A stretch of DNA of 10,309 nt from VGEM01 sp033764265 (GCA_033764265.1 JANRJB010000453.1:1-10309), one strand, 5' to 3'; positions 1-5,936 are shown, numbered from the stretch's first letter. Notes: a model not told the origin generated them from the sequence alone. Numbers and translations are program-made.

Positions 1-342
1 GAGATCAGCATCCTCTATTCGGCGCTGCCGTTCCGCTACATGGCCAAGCGCTGGACCCATCCGGTGGTGCAGGAGATGTTCGTGCTGGCCGGCGAGTACG
101 CCATCAACGACGTGGGCGTGATGTGCCCCGGCTCGTACGCCTGGTGGCGCGAGAACGTCATGCACGGGCCATACGGCTCGCTGACCGGGTTCATGATGTT
201 CATCCGCACCGACGGCGGGCCGTTGTCGAACATCATTCCGCCCGAGATCGTGGCGGTGGACTACGACGCGCCTTACAATCCGGTCGTGCCGGACGAATTG
301 AAACCGTTCGCCAGGCCGCCGCGCCGCGCAACGCGATACTGA
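1..342 (+). CDS. Double-cupin protein, DUF4437-like, copy 1 (5' end missing)
   Basis: This is the C-terminal 113 residues of a gene that enters from the left edge and is open from base 1, ending at TGA 340-342. An internal ATG at 40 is unlikely to be the start, because the residues before it (EISILYSALP) match the strand before the second cupin in the two complete copies (VSFLYCSPP, QSFLYAALP). The visible part is the second cupin domain, with the family signature WTHP..(V/E)E, GEY, PG.YAWWRE, MHGP.G and GGPL.N. Putative metal ligands are the His of THP, a Glu five residues on, and the His of MHGP. The residue aligned to the first Glu of the EE pair in the other copies is Gln here. Family membership is clear by comparison with 746-1609 and 2828-3673. 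The reaction is unknown, and the DUF4437 label is from memory. Confidence 0.85.
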   Translation, partial: EISILYSALPFRYMAKRWTHPVVQEMFVLAGEYAINDVGVMCPGSYAWWRENVMHGPYGSLTGFMMFIRTDGGPLSNIIPPEIVAVDYDAPYNPVVPDELKPFARPPRRATRY

Positions 343-363
343 TCGACGCAAAAGGATCGGGAC

Positions 364-738
364 ATGGCCACCGCTGTCGAGATCGTCGAATCGTTCCTGA
401 ACGCCATGGGCCGGCGCGACTTTGCCGCGCTCGAGGCGCTGATGGCCCCGGACTTCAAGATGACCGTCAGCGGCGGGCATGTGTTCCGCCATCCGCGCGA
501 GTTTGCAGCCCAGTCGCGCGGCCGGCAGCGCTCGGCCAAGAAAACCACCGACCGTTACGAAGAAATCCCGCACGACAAGGGCTCGGTGGTTTACGCCATG
601 GGCTCGATGGCCGGGGAATGGAACGACGGCACCACTTACGCGAACGTGCGCTATATCGACCGCTTCGACGTCCAGAACGGCAAGATCGTCGACATGAATG
701 TCTGGAGCGACATGGCCGAGTTCCGGCCGAAGGGGTAA
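364..738 (+). CDS. SnoaL/NTF2-like small protein
   Basis: This 124-residue cytoplasmic protein has no signal peptide or membrane segment. The pattern is that of the NTF2/SnoaL fold. The N-terminal helix (about 3-28, VEIVESFLNAMGRRDFAALEALMAPDF) is followed by strands ending in YIDRFDVQNGKIVDMNVWSDMAEF (98-120), the usual C-terminal strand pair of ketosteroid-isomerase-like proteins. Members act as isomerases, cyclases, hydrolases or ligand binders, so the fold does not fix the reaction. The start is ATG 364, with AAAGGA at 351-356 seven bases upstream. It starts 21 bp after cupin copy 1 and ends 7 bp before cupin copy 2, so the three probably form one operon and act on the same substrate. That functional link is inference. 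Confidence 0.85.
   Translation: MATAVEIVESFLNAMGRRDFAALEALMAPDFKMTVSGGHVFRHPREFAAQSRGRQRSAKKTTDRYEEIPHDKGSVVYAMGSMAGEWNDGTTYANVRYIDRFDVQNGKIVDMNVWSDMAEFRPKG
730..735 (+). promoter_or_regulatory. Ribosome binding site fixing a GTG start for cupin copy 2
   Basis: AAGGGG lies 10 bases before GTG 746 and overlaps the end of the upstream gene (stop 736-738). It supports GTG 746 over the in-frame ATG at 698, which would lie inside the previous gene. From GTG 746 the protein begins (M)ARPHILF, identical to the start of copy 3. Confidence 0.7.
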
Positions 739-745
739 CACGGCC

Positions 746-1609
746 GTGGCCCGCCCGCACATCCTGTTCGTTCAAGCGCAAGCCGTGCCGTGGTCCACTA
801 GCGGCTTTGCCGACTTCGGCGTCCAGGTCGACGTGAAAGTCCTGAGCCGCGACGGCGACACCGGCGCGGTGAGCGAGATCATGCGCCTGCCACCGGGGCT
901 CGCGTTGCCGGGGCCCATGCATTTTCCATGCGCGGTCGAATTCTACGTGCTGGACGGGGCGTTCTCGGTCGGCGCGCGCAGCTATGCCAAGGACTGCTAT
1001 GCGTACCTGCCGGCCGGTTACGTCTGGGCGGGGCTGGCCAGCGCGCGGGGCGCGGTGCTGCTTGCCATGTTCGATGCCGCGCCGCGGCCGACGCGTGGAG
1101 CGGCGCCGACTGGTCTTTACGATCCGCGCAAACTGGTCGAGTACCGCAACGCCTACGAGATGGACTGGAAGACCGGAATCGAAGGCTCGGTGACCGGCAA
1201 GCCGCTGTCGCCCACCATCTTCACCAAGAAACTCCGCGTCGACCCCGACACTCAGGAGCAGAGTTTCCTGTACGCCGCCCTGCCCCACCATCCGCCGCCG
1301 AAGGTCATGCCCGGCAAATTCACCCATCCGATGATCGAGGAGATTTATGTCCTGTCGGGCGAATATGTGTTCGGCGACGCCGGCAAAATGGGCCCCGGCG
1401 CCTATTGCTGGTGGCGCGAAAACGAATGGCACGGACCTGCCGGCAGCGAGACCGGCTACAACTTGTTCATCCGCGTCCACGGCGGGCCGCTGGTCAACCG
1501 CTTCTCGCCCGAACCGTCACCGTTCAGCTACACACCAACGCATGCGCCGGCGCTGCCGCCGGACCTCGCGCGTCATAATCAGTCGTTTCCGTTCGTCGAC
1601 CCGTGGTAG
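746..1609 (+). CDS. Double-cupin protein, DUF4437-like, copy 2
   Basis: A 287-residue protein starting at GTG 746. The start is chosen from the ribosome binding site and from the shared N-terminus ARPHILF(V/I)QAQ with copy 3. Two cupin domains are visible: domain 1 about residues 43-112 (VEFYVLDGAFSVGARSY, then YLPAGY) and domain 2 about 170-252 (THPMIEEIYVLSGEY, GPGAYCWWRE, WHGPAG, GGPLVNR). Putative ligands in domain 2 are H194, E198/E199 and H229. In domain 1, H59 and E65 remain, but the residue aligned with H63 of copy 3 is Ala, so metal binding there may be weakened or lost. It has no signal peptide. It follows the NTF2-like gene by 7 bp, so translation is probably coupled in one operon. 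The substrate and reaction are unknown. Cupins of this form could be dioxygenases, isomerases or sugar- or acid-modifying enzymes. Confidence 0.88.
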   Translation: MARPHILFVQAQAVPWSTSGFADFGVQVDVKVLSRDGDTGAVSEIMRLPPGLALPGPMHFPCAVEFYVLDGAFSVGARSYAKDCYAYLPAGYVWAGLASARGAVLLAMFDAAPRPTRGAAPTGLYDPRKLVEYRNAYEMDWKTGIEGSVTGKPLSPTIFTKKLRVDPDTQEQSFLYAALPHHPPPKVMPGKFTHPMIEEIYVLSGEYVFGDAGKMGPGAYCWWRENEWHGPAGSETGYNLFIRVHGGPLVNRFSPEPSPFSYTPTHAPALPPDLARHNQSFPFVDPW

Positions 1610-1624
1610 TTCAGGTTCGACGAC

Positions 1625-1653
1625 TTGACCGTCATGTTTACCCGTAGTAAACA
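1625..1653 (+). promoter_or_regulatory. Possible promoter of the toxin-antitoxin operon
   Basis: TTGACC (1625-1630) resembles a -35 box. Seventeen bases later TAAACA (1648-1653) is a weak -10 match (3 of 6). If correct, transcription would start almost at the toxin ATG (1659), giving a leaderless or nearly leaderless message. That would fit the lack of a Shine-Dalgarno sequence before 1659. The -10 would also lie inside the palindrome at 1635-1653, as expected for autorepression. Weak by sequence alone. Confidence 0.3.
1635..1653. promoter_or_regulatory. Perfect 19-bp palindrome, candidate antitoxin operator
   Basis: TGTTTAC (1635-1641), a five-base centre CCGTA, then GTAAACA (1647-1653). 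The two 7-bp arms are exact reverse complements. It lies in the 49-bp gap before the toxin gene and ends five bases before its ATG. Type II toxin-antitoxin modules are typically repressed by their own Xre antitoxin binding such a site. The palindrome is directly visible, while its role as an operator is inference. Confidence 0.6.
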
Positions 1654-1658
1654 GCGCC

Positions 1659-1916
1659 ATGGAGCTGGTGATCGAGCGGGCGGCGCTACAGGCCCTTCGT
1701 GCGATGCCGCGCAAGCGAGCGGATAGTTTGTTGGCTCGCTTGAAGAAGATCGCATGCGATCCGTTCGCGCACCATGCCAATGTCGAGCGTTTGTCCGGCG
1801 CGAAGGACGCATATCGATTGCGACAAGGGCCAATCCGGGCTGTCTATCAGCTTGATCGGACATCCCAAGAGATGCGTGTCGAGCTGATCGCGTCGCGCGG
1901 CGAGGTTTACAAATGA
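1659..1916 (+). CDS. RelE/ParE-family toxin
   Basis: An 85-residue protein with the RelE/ParE-superfamily layout. An N-terminal strand (MELVIE) leads into the helices ALQALRAMPRKRADSLLARLKKI (9-31). Then come NVERLSGAKDAYRLRQGPIRAVYQLD (41-66) and a final strand VELIASRGEVYK. Conserved basic and aromatic positions are R53, R55, R60, R80 and Y84, the arrangement used by RelE mRNases to cut mRNA on the ribosome. ParE relatives instead poison gyrase, and sequence alone does not settle which applies, though the YRLR, IRAVY and R.EVY pattern favours RelE. The gene precedes and overlaps its antitoxin by 4 bp. No Shine-Dalgarno sequence is evident. By hand count bases 1681-1916 are about 59% GC, below sampled lines of neighbouring cupin genes (65-73%), which suggests separate ancestry. 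Confidence 0.85.
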   Translation: MELVIERAALQALRAMPRKRADSLLARLKKIACDPFAHHANVERLSGAKDAYRLRQGPIRAVYQLDRTSQEMRVELIASRGEVYK

Positions 1917-2287
1917 TGATCCGATTCTTTCAGGGCGCTGCCCTGATCCGCGCGGCGCACGCCGCAAAGGGCGCCGCGGCGGTCATACCGAAATCGCGGC
2001 TCGAAGGATTCATCGCGCGGCTTGAAGACGCCGTCGATCACCGGGCCCTGCGAAAGAAGAAGCCCGAGTACATTCCGGTTGCGTTGGCCGAACGCTTGCT
2101 GGCGGGCGATTCGGCGATCCGCGTCTTCCGCGAGTGGCGCGGGCTGACCCAATCCGAACTCGCCAAGAAGGCCGGTGTCGGCAAGTCGATGCTGTCTCAG
2201 ATTGAGAACGGATCTAAAGATCCCAGCCTTGCGACCGCACGCCGCCTGGCTGAATGTCTCGGCGTGACCCTCGATGAGATTTTTTGA
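1913..2287 (+). CDS. Xre-family helix-turn-helix antitoxin
   Basis: A 124-residue protein overlapping the toxin stop at ATGA 1913-1916. A GAGG motif at 1902-1905 lies seven bases upstream inside the toxin gene, so the two are translationally coupled. A second ATG (1916) could also be used. The C-terminal domain (about 67-122) is a clear HTH_3/Cro-C1 fold: IRVFREWRGLTQSELAKKAGV, SMLSQIENG, then LATARRLAECLGVTLDEIF. The N-terminal 60 residues are rich in Ala, Arg and Lys, with RLEDAVDHRALRKKK (36-50), and probably form the toxin-binding part. It would neutralise the RelE-type toxin and, with it, repress the operon, most likely at the palindrome 1635-1653. Toxin-first order resembles HigBA and some RelE/Xre modules. 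The VOC gene starts only 11 bp after it. Confidence 0.87.
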   Translation: MMIRFFQGAALIRAAHAAKGAAAVIPKSRLEGFIARLEDAVDHRALRKKKPEYIPVALAERLLAGDSAIRVFREWRGLTQSELAKKAGVGKSMLSQIENGSKDPSLATARRLAECLGVTLDEIF

Positions 2288-2298
2288 CGGGCAAGAAC

Positions 2299-2769
2299 AT
2301 GTCTCCGCAGACCGAAGCCGCCAAGCGCACCACCATCATCGTCCGCGATTTGCAGAAGTCGGTCGCGTTTTATCGCGACATCCTTGGCTGGTCGGTGTTC
2401 TACGAAGGCTTCGTCGATGGCGACGGCGTCTCGCAGCTGATGGGCGTGCCGTGCAAGGGCGTGAAGATGGTGGTGCTCAATTCCGCCGGTTCGCAATATG
2501 GAAACGTTGGGCTGATGGAAGTGACCGACGCCGCCCCGCCGCTCGAGAACCTGCCGCCGCCGCATCGCATCCGGTATGGAGAAGCGGCGCTGGTTCTGCC
2601 GACCCAGAACATCGATGAAACCTACAAGAAGGTGGTCGCGGCCGGCTGCGTCATCATCAATCCGCCGGCACGCATCGGCGTGCCAGGCCGGCCGCAGGCG
2701 GTGCTCGAGATGTTCTGCCGCGATCCCGACGGCGTGCTGATCAACCTGACCCAGCGCGTCGCGTCTTGA
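2299..2769 (+). CDS. VOC (glyoxalase/bleomycin-resistance/dioxygenase fold) protein
   Basis: A 156-residue protein from ATG 2299. An alternative TTG at 2284 would overlap the antitoxin stop. Neither start has a strong ribosome binding site, so the start is moderately certain. Two beta-alpha-beta-beta-beta modules are visible: residues 11-76 (TTIIVRDLQKSVAFYRDILGW, ending GLMEV) and 94-152 (GEAALVLPTQNIDETYKKVVAAG, ending FCRDPDGVLINLTQ). This is the fold of glyoxalase I, extradiol dioxygenases and methylmalonyl-CoA epimerase. Of the four usual metal-ligand positions, E74 is present. The first-strand His is Thr/Arg, the second-module His is E95, and the final Glu is N149. Metal binding may therefore be altered or absent. 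It sits between the toxin-antitoxin pair and cupin copy 3, probably as part of the same metabolic cluster. The substrate is unknown. Confidence 0.85.
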   Translation: MSPQTEAAKRTTIIVRDLQKSVAFYRDILGWSVFYEGFVDGDGVSQLMGVPCKGVKMVVLNSAGSQYGNVGLMEVTDAAPPLENLPPPHRIRYGEAALVLPTQNIDETYKKVVAAGCVIINPPARIGVPGRPQAVLEMFCRDPDGVLINLTQRVAS

Positions 2770-2827
2770 CCGCCCCCGGGCGGGCGGCCTAACTCTGACG
2801 CAATCCAACTTCGGCGCAGGGGGCACC

Positions 2828-3673
2828 ATGGCGCGGCCGCACATTCTGTTTATTCAAGCGCAGGACCTGCCTTGGCAGGAAGGCCTGTATGGTCGCGGTC
2901 GGCAGGACGTCGAATGCAAGATCCTGTCGATCGACGAGAAAGGCACCGACGCCACCACCATCGTGCGCTACCCGGCCGGCTGGTCGCGCACCAAGGCCGA
3001 ACATTGCAGCGCACACGAAGAGTTCCTGGTGCTCGACGGCGAGATCTCCATCAACGGCCAACGCTATGACCGGCACTGTTATGGCTTCTTTCCAGCGGGG
3101 TACACGCGCGAGAGCGCCTCGACGGCCAAAGGGGCGGTATTGCTCACCATGTTCTATGACCGCCCCGACATGAAGGATGGTACCGGCCCCGGCTTCGACC
3201 CCAAACTGCTCATCCCGTTCATCGACCCCAAGCCGATGGAATGGGACCCGGGGCTGGTCGATCCGCAGCTGTCGAAGGGCGTGGCCATCAAGCCGTTTCG
3301 CACCGATCCGTACACCCAGGAGGTTTCGTTCCTGTATTGCTCGCCGCCGCACCGTCAGCCGCCGGGCATGGCCAAGCCGCAATGGACCCATCCGATGGTC
3401 GAGGAAATCTACTGTCTCGACGGCGAGTACGTCTGGGGCGATTGCGGCCGCATGGGCCCTGGCGGCTACGCTTGGTGGCGCGAAGAGGTGATGCATGGTC
3501 CGGCCGGAACCGATACCGGCTACCACCTGTTCGTGCGCACCATCAACGGCCCGCTCGTCAACCGCTTCGACACGGTGAAGAAGCCGTTCCGCTGGGACCC
3601 GCCTTACAACCCGATCCTGCCGCCCGAACTGAAGAAGTTCGCCAAGGGTTACATCCGTCCACCGAATTACTGA
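2828..3673 (+). CDS. Double-cupin protein, DUF4437-like, copy 3
   Basis: A complete 281-residue protein from ATG 2828, with a G-rich Shine-Dalgarno (AGGGGG, 2818-2823). The N-terminus MARPHILFIQAQDLPW is nearly the same as copy 2. Cupin domain 1 (about 43-112) has H59, H63, E64 and E65 before FLVLDGE, then FFPAGY. Cupin domain 2 (about 165-250) has WTHPMVEEIYCLDGEY, with H188 and E192/E193, then PGGYAWWREEVMHGP with H223. The tail WDPPYNPILPPELKKFAKGYIRPPNY matches the tail of copy 1 (DAPYNPVVPDELKPFA), so copies 1 and 3 look closer to each other than to copy 2. It has no signal peptide or membrane segment. The gap to the VOC gene is 58 bp, so cotranscription is plausible. The fold is certain enough, but the reaction is not known to me. 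Confidence 0.9.
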   Translation: MARPHILFIQAQDLPWQEGLYGRGRQDVECKILSIDEKGTDATTIVRYPAGWSRTKAEHCSAHEEFLVLDGEISINGQRYDRHCYGFFPAGYTRESASTAKGAVLLTMFYDRPDMKDGTGPGFDPKLLIPFIDPKPMEWDPGLVDPQLSKGVAIKPFRTDPYTQEVSFLYCSPPHRQPPGMAKPQWTHPMVEEIYCLDGEYVWGDCGRMGPGGYAWWREEVMHGPAGTDTGYHLFVRTINGPLVNRFDTVKKPFRWDPPYNPILPPELKKFAKGYIRPPNY

Positions 3674-3686
3674 GTGCTGGCCCGCC

Positions 3687-5237
3687 TCACCCGATCAAGT
3701 AGCTGAGAAAGAAAATCACAATCACGCTGCAGACCACTACGTAGGGCAGCGTCATGTACATCATGCGCACATAGGACAGCCGCACCAGCGCGGCCACCGA
3801 CGAGGTCAAGAGAAACAGGAACGCGGCCTGGCCGTTGGGCGTGGCCATGGCGGGAATGCCGGTGCCGATCACGACCGTGGCCGCCAAGTCGTCGAGTTCC
3901 GCGCGGGTGATCAAGCCCTGCTCGAAGGCGTTCATGATCTGATCGATGTAGACCGTGGCGACAAACACGTTGTCGCTGATCGCCGACAGCGCGCCATTGG
4001 TGAAATACAGCCACAACAATTGCGTCAGCCCGTCGAGCCCCAGCACCCAGGCGATGATCGGCTCGAACAGGTGCTGATTGTGAATCATGCCGGCGATCAC
4101 GAAGAACACCACCAGCAGCGCGGTGAACGGCAAGCCGGCTTCGAACGCCTTGCCGATGCGGTGCTCCTCTGTGACGCCGCTGGCGGCGCTGGCGAACACA
4201 ATGACGGCCAGTCCGATCAGCCCGACCTCGGCGACGTGAAACGCCAGCGCCAGGATCAGGCAGACGCACACCGCGGCCTGGGCGATCAATGTCGCCTCGT
4301 GCCGGACGGTCATTTCCTTGCGCAACTGGCCGGCGTGTTCTTCCAGGGCGGCATAGATTCCCGGCAGCATCGGCGCGCCGTAGCCGAATAGGCGGAAACG
4401 CTCGACGAACAGACATGTGACCGCGCCGGCCGCCACCGCCGGCAAGGACAGCACCGCGACCCGGTCGAAGAAGGTTGCGAAATCCCACCCCACCGCGACG
4501 CCGACGATCACGTTCTCGGGCTGGCCGACCAGCGTGGTGACGCCGCCGCAGATCGCCCCGACGGCGGAGTGCATCAGCATGCTACGCATGAACGCGCGAA
4601 ACGCTTCCATCTCCGCGGCCCGGTCGGCCGGAATGCGGGATTCATCCTTCAGGTTGATTTCACCCTGGCCGCCCAACGATGCGAGCGTGCGGTAGTAAAC
4701 CTCGTAGAAACCCGTGAAGACCGTGACCAGCACGGCCAGAATCGTCAGCGCGTCCAGAAACGCCGACAGGAATGCCATTGAGCTGTACAACGAGAAGCTC
4801 AAGAGAACCCGGTTGCGCACGCGCAACAGAATGTAACTTACGCTGAAGAATAGGAAGTCCTTGAGAAAATATACGGCCGCGACCATGAAGATCATCAACA
4901 GCAGGACCGGCAGGCCTTTCTGGACTTCCTCGTAAACCATCTCAGGCCCGATCAGGCCGAGAACGATGGCTTGCAGGGCGATCAATCCACCCGGCTGCAG
5001 CGGATAGCATTTCAACGCGAACGCCAGCGTGAACAGGAACTGCGCGAGAATCAGCCACGCGGTGAGCTTCGGGCCAATCAAGGGCAGGGCCGCGAAGTTC
5101 ACGACGAAGAAGGCGACAATCGTGGCCTTGTACCAGCCCGGCGCTTCACCCAGGAAGTTATGCCAGAAGGCGACCGCCAATCGCTGCACTGGCGACATGA
5201 CGGTGGCGGCAGAGGCGGTGTGGGCGTTCGCGGCCAT
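3687..5237 (-). CDS. nhaB: Na+/H+ antiporter NhaB
   Basis: A 516-residue polytopic inner-membrane protein, close to the 513 residues of E. coli NhaB. It exports Na+ (and Li+) in exchange for protons, serving sodium and alkaline-pH homeostasis. Recognisable family blocks are FLKDFLFF (124-131), FLSAFLDALT (156-165, with D162 probably the conserved transport aspartate), GGVTTLVGQPENVIVG (231-246), GALSAISDNVFVATVYID (415-432) and GTGIPAMATPNGQAAFLFLLT (458-478), followed by RLSYVRMMYMTLPY. About a dozen hydrophobic segments are seen. The frame stays open upstream to 5402, but the start at 5237 is chosen for the AAGGAG nine bases before it and because the extension is Arg/Cys-rich and unlike NhaB. 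It is probably a single-gene transcript, convergent with cupin copy 3 (13 bp between stops). Confidence 0.95.
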   Translation of the reverse strand: MAANAHTASAATVMSPVQRLAVAFWHNFLGEAPGWYKATIVAFFVVNFAALPLIGPKLTAWLILAQFLFTLAFALKCYPLQPGGLIALQAIVLGLIGPEMVYEEVQKGLPVLLLMIFMVAAVYFLKDFLFFSVSYILLRVRNRVLLSFSLYSSMAFLSAFLDALTILAVLVTVFTGFYEVYYRTLASLGGQGEINLKDESRIPADRAAEMEAFRAFMRSMLMHSAVGAICGGVTTLVGQPENVIVGVAVGWDFATFFDRVAVLSLPAVAAGAVTCLFVERFRLFGYGAPMLPGIYAALEEHAGQLRKEMTVRHEATLIAQAAVCVCLILALAFHVAEVGLIGLAVIVFASAASGVTEEHRIGKAFEAGLPFTALLVVFFVIAGMIHNQHLFEPIIAWVLGLDGLTQLLWLYFTNGALSAISDNVFVATVYIDQIMNAFEQGLITRAELDDLAATVVIGTGIPAMATPNGQAAFLFLLTSSVAALVRLSYVRMMYMTLPYVVVCSVIVIFFLSYLIG

Positions 5238-5246
5238 GATGGGCGG

Positions 5247-5252
5247 CTCCTT
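5247..5252 (-). promoter_or_regulatory. Ribosome binding site of nhaB
   Basis: AAGGAG on the - strand, nine bases before the ATG at 5237. It decides between this start and longer in-frame options reaching 5402. Confidence 0.75.
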
Positions 5253-5300
5253 CTTCTTGCTTCGTTCGTCGCACATGCGCAAGCGACACCAACCGCCGAT

Positions 5301-5319
5301 CACGTGCCGTCGGCACGTG
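5301..5319. promoter_or_regulatory. Perfect 19-bp palindrome upstream of nhaB
   Basis: CACGTGCCG (5301-5309), a single central T, then CGGCACGTG (5311-5319); the 9-bp arms are exact reverse complements. It lies 63 bp upstream of the nhaB start codon. A one-base centre makes a tight RNA hairpin less likely than a dimeric protein-binding site, although a shortened stem with a larger loop could form in the leader. Which regulator would bind is unknown. Confidence 0.5.
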
Positions 5320-5465
5320 GGAGCAGTGGGGTCGCAGCGGCGATGCTGGGTTCGCGCGGACGCGATTGTTCGGCAAAATAAGAACGCGCGACGGCAAGCC
5401 AAGCGAAATCGGCGTGGCGCGGCGGATTTTGTTGCGAGATCTCCGCGATGCCATGCCGCGGAAGC

Positions 5466-5495
5466 AAAAAGGGCGGCCCGTTATGGGCCGCCCTT
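5466..5495 (-). terminator. Rho-independent terminator of the cytochrome c gene
   Basis: Read on the - strand, an 11-bp stem (arms 5485-5495 and 5469-5479, core GGGCGGCCC with GGGCCGCCC) with a five-base loop is followed directly by a run of T (complement of A 5466-5470). It begins 28 bp after the cytochrome stop. It should end cytochrome transcription before nhaB, so the two are not one operon. Confidence 0.88.
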
Positions 5496-5523
5496 ACGGG
5501 ACTCCCTGAGTCCGGGACGCGAT

Positions 5524-5931
5524 TTATTTCGCGCCGGTCTCCGCCTTGAGAAAGGCGATCAGCGCTTTGCGTTCTTCTTCCTTCGGCACGCCGGCGAACG
5601 CCATCTTGTTGCCGGGCAGAAAATTCTTCGGCTTCACGAGCCACTCGTTCAGTGTTTCTTCCGACCAGGTGATTCCCGAGTTCTTGACCACATCAGAGTA
5701 CTTGAAGCCTTCCTTGACGCCGGCCTTCGAACCGAACATGCCGTGGAGGTTGGGACCCACCTTGTGGCGGCCATCGGGTTCGGTCGAATGGCAGGACCGG
5801 CACATCAGGAACACCCGTTTGCCAAGCTTCATGGTGGCCTCATCGGGGGCATCGGCTGCGGCCGCGCCAACCGGTGACAACGCAGCCGCCACAAGCGTCG
5901 CGACGGCAAGGGACAACGACAGGGTTTTCAT
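5524..5931 (-). CDS. Secreted class I cytochrome c
   Basis: A 135-residue monohaem cytochrome c that carries electrons in the periplasm. Residues 1-26 are a Sec signal peptide (MKTLSLSLAVATLVAAAL, cleavage probably near AAAA-DAPD at 26). The haem attachment motif CRSCH is at 44-48, with H48 as axial ligand. KVGPNLHGMFG (57-67) is the usual c2/c550 block, and M110 in NKMAFAG is the expected second axial ligand. The C-terminal helix (EEERKALIAFLKA, 118-130) is typical. The start at 5931 is supported by GAGGAG (complement of 5937-5942) five bases upstream and by an immediate signal peptide; the frame stays open to 5976. It is a single gene with its own terminator, divergent from the efflux operon. 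The electron partner cannot be told from this window. Confidence 0.93.
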   Translation of the reverse strand: MKTLSLSLAVATLVAAALSPVGAAAADAPDEATMKLGKRVFLMCRSCHSTEPDGRHKVGPNLHGMFGSKAGVKEGFKYSDVVKNSGITWSEETLNEWLVKPKNFLPGNKMAFAGVPKEEERKALIAFLKAETGAK

Positions 5932-5936
5932 CACGA

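Larger units (their letters stand above)
5238..5523. other. Intergenic region between cytochrome c and nhaB
   Basis: These 286 bp lie between the cytochrome stop and the nhaB start. They hold the cytochrome terminator (5466-5495), a perfect palindrome (5301-5319) and the nhaB ribosome binding site. A weak - strand promoter candidate is TTGGCT (complement of 5397-5402) with a 16-base spacer and TATTTT (complement of 5375-5380). If that is right, the palindrome lies in the transcribed nhaB leader. Open frames crossing the region have no recognisable protein features. Confidence 0.5.

Noticed and set aside
698..745. Longer N-terminus for cupin copy 2 from ATG 698
   Set aside because: It would overlap the NTF2-like gene by 41 bases, and the extra residues have no counterpart in copy 3. 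GTG 746 has a good ribosome binding site.
467..1480. Long - strand open frame (337 codons) opposite the cupin copy 2 region
   Set aside because: It is antisense to clear genes, is rich in Arg, Gly and Ala with no domain pattern, and arises from high GC in the opposing frame.
2279..2285. T run at the end of the antitoxin gene as a terminator
   Set aside because: No stable hairpin precedes it and it lies within the coding sequence.
2770..2787. GC hairpin CCGCCC / GGGCGG after the VOC gene as a terminator
   Set aside because: A six-base stem without any T run does not make a credible intrinsic terminator, and a shared transcript with cupin copy 3 stays possible.
5238..5402. 55-residue N-terminal extension of NhaB
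   Set aside because: The extension is Arg- and Cys-rich, unlike NhaB, and crosses the palindrome. The start at 5237 gives the family length and has AAGGAG.
5029..5877. Long + strand open frame (282 codons) over the start of nhaB and the cytochrome gene
   Set aside because: It is antisense to two well-supported genes and runs through the intrinsic terminator. It has no recognisable protein features.
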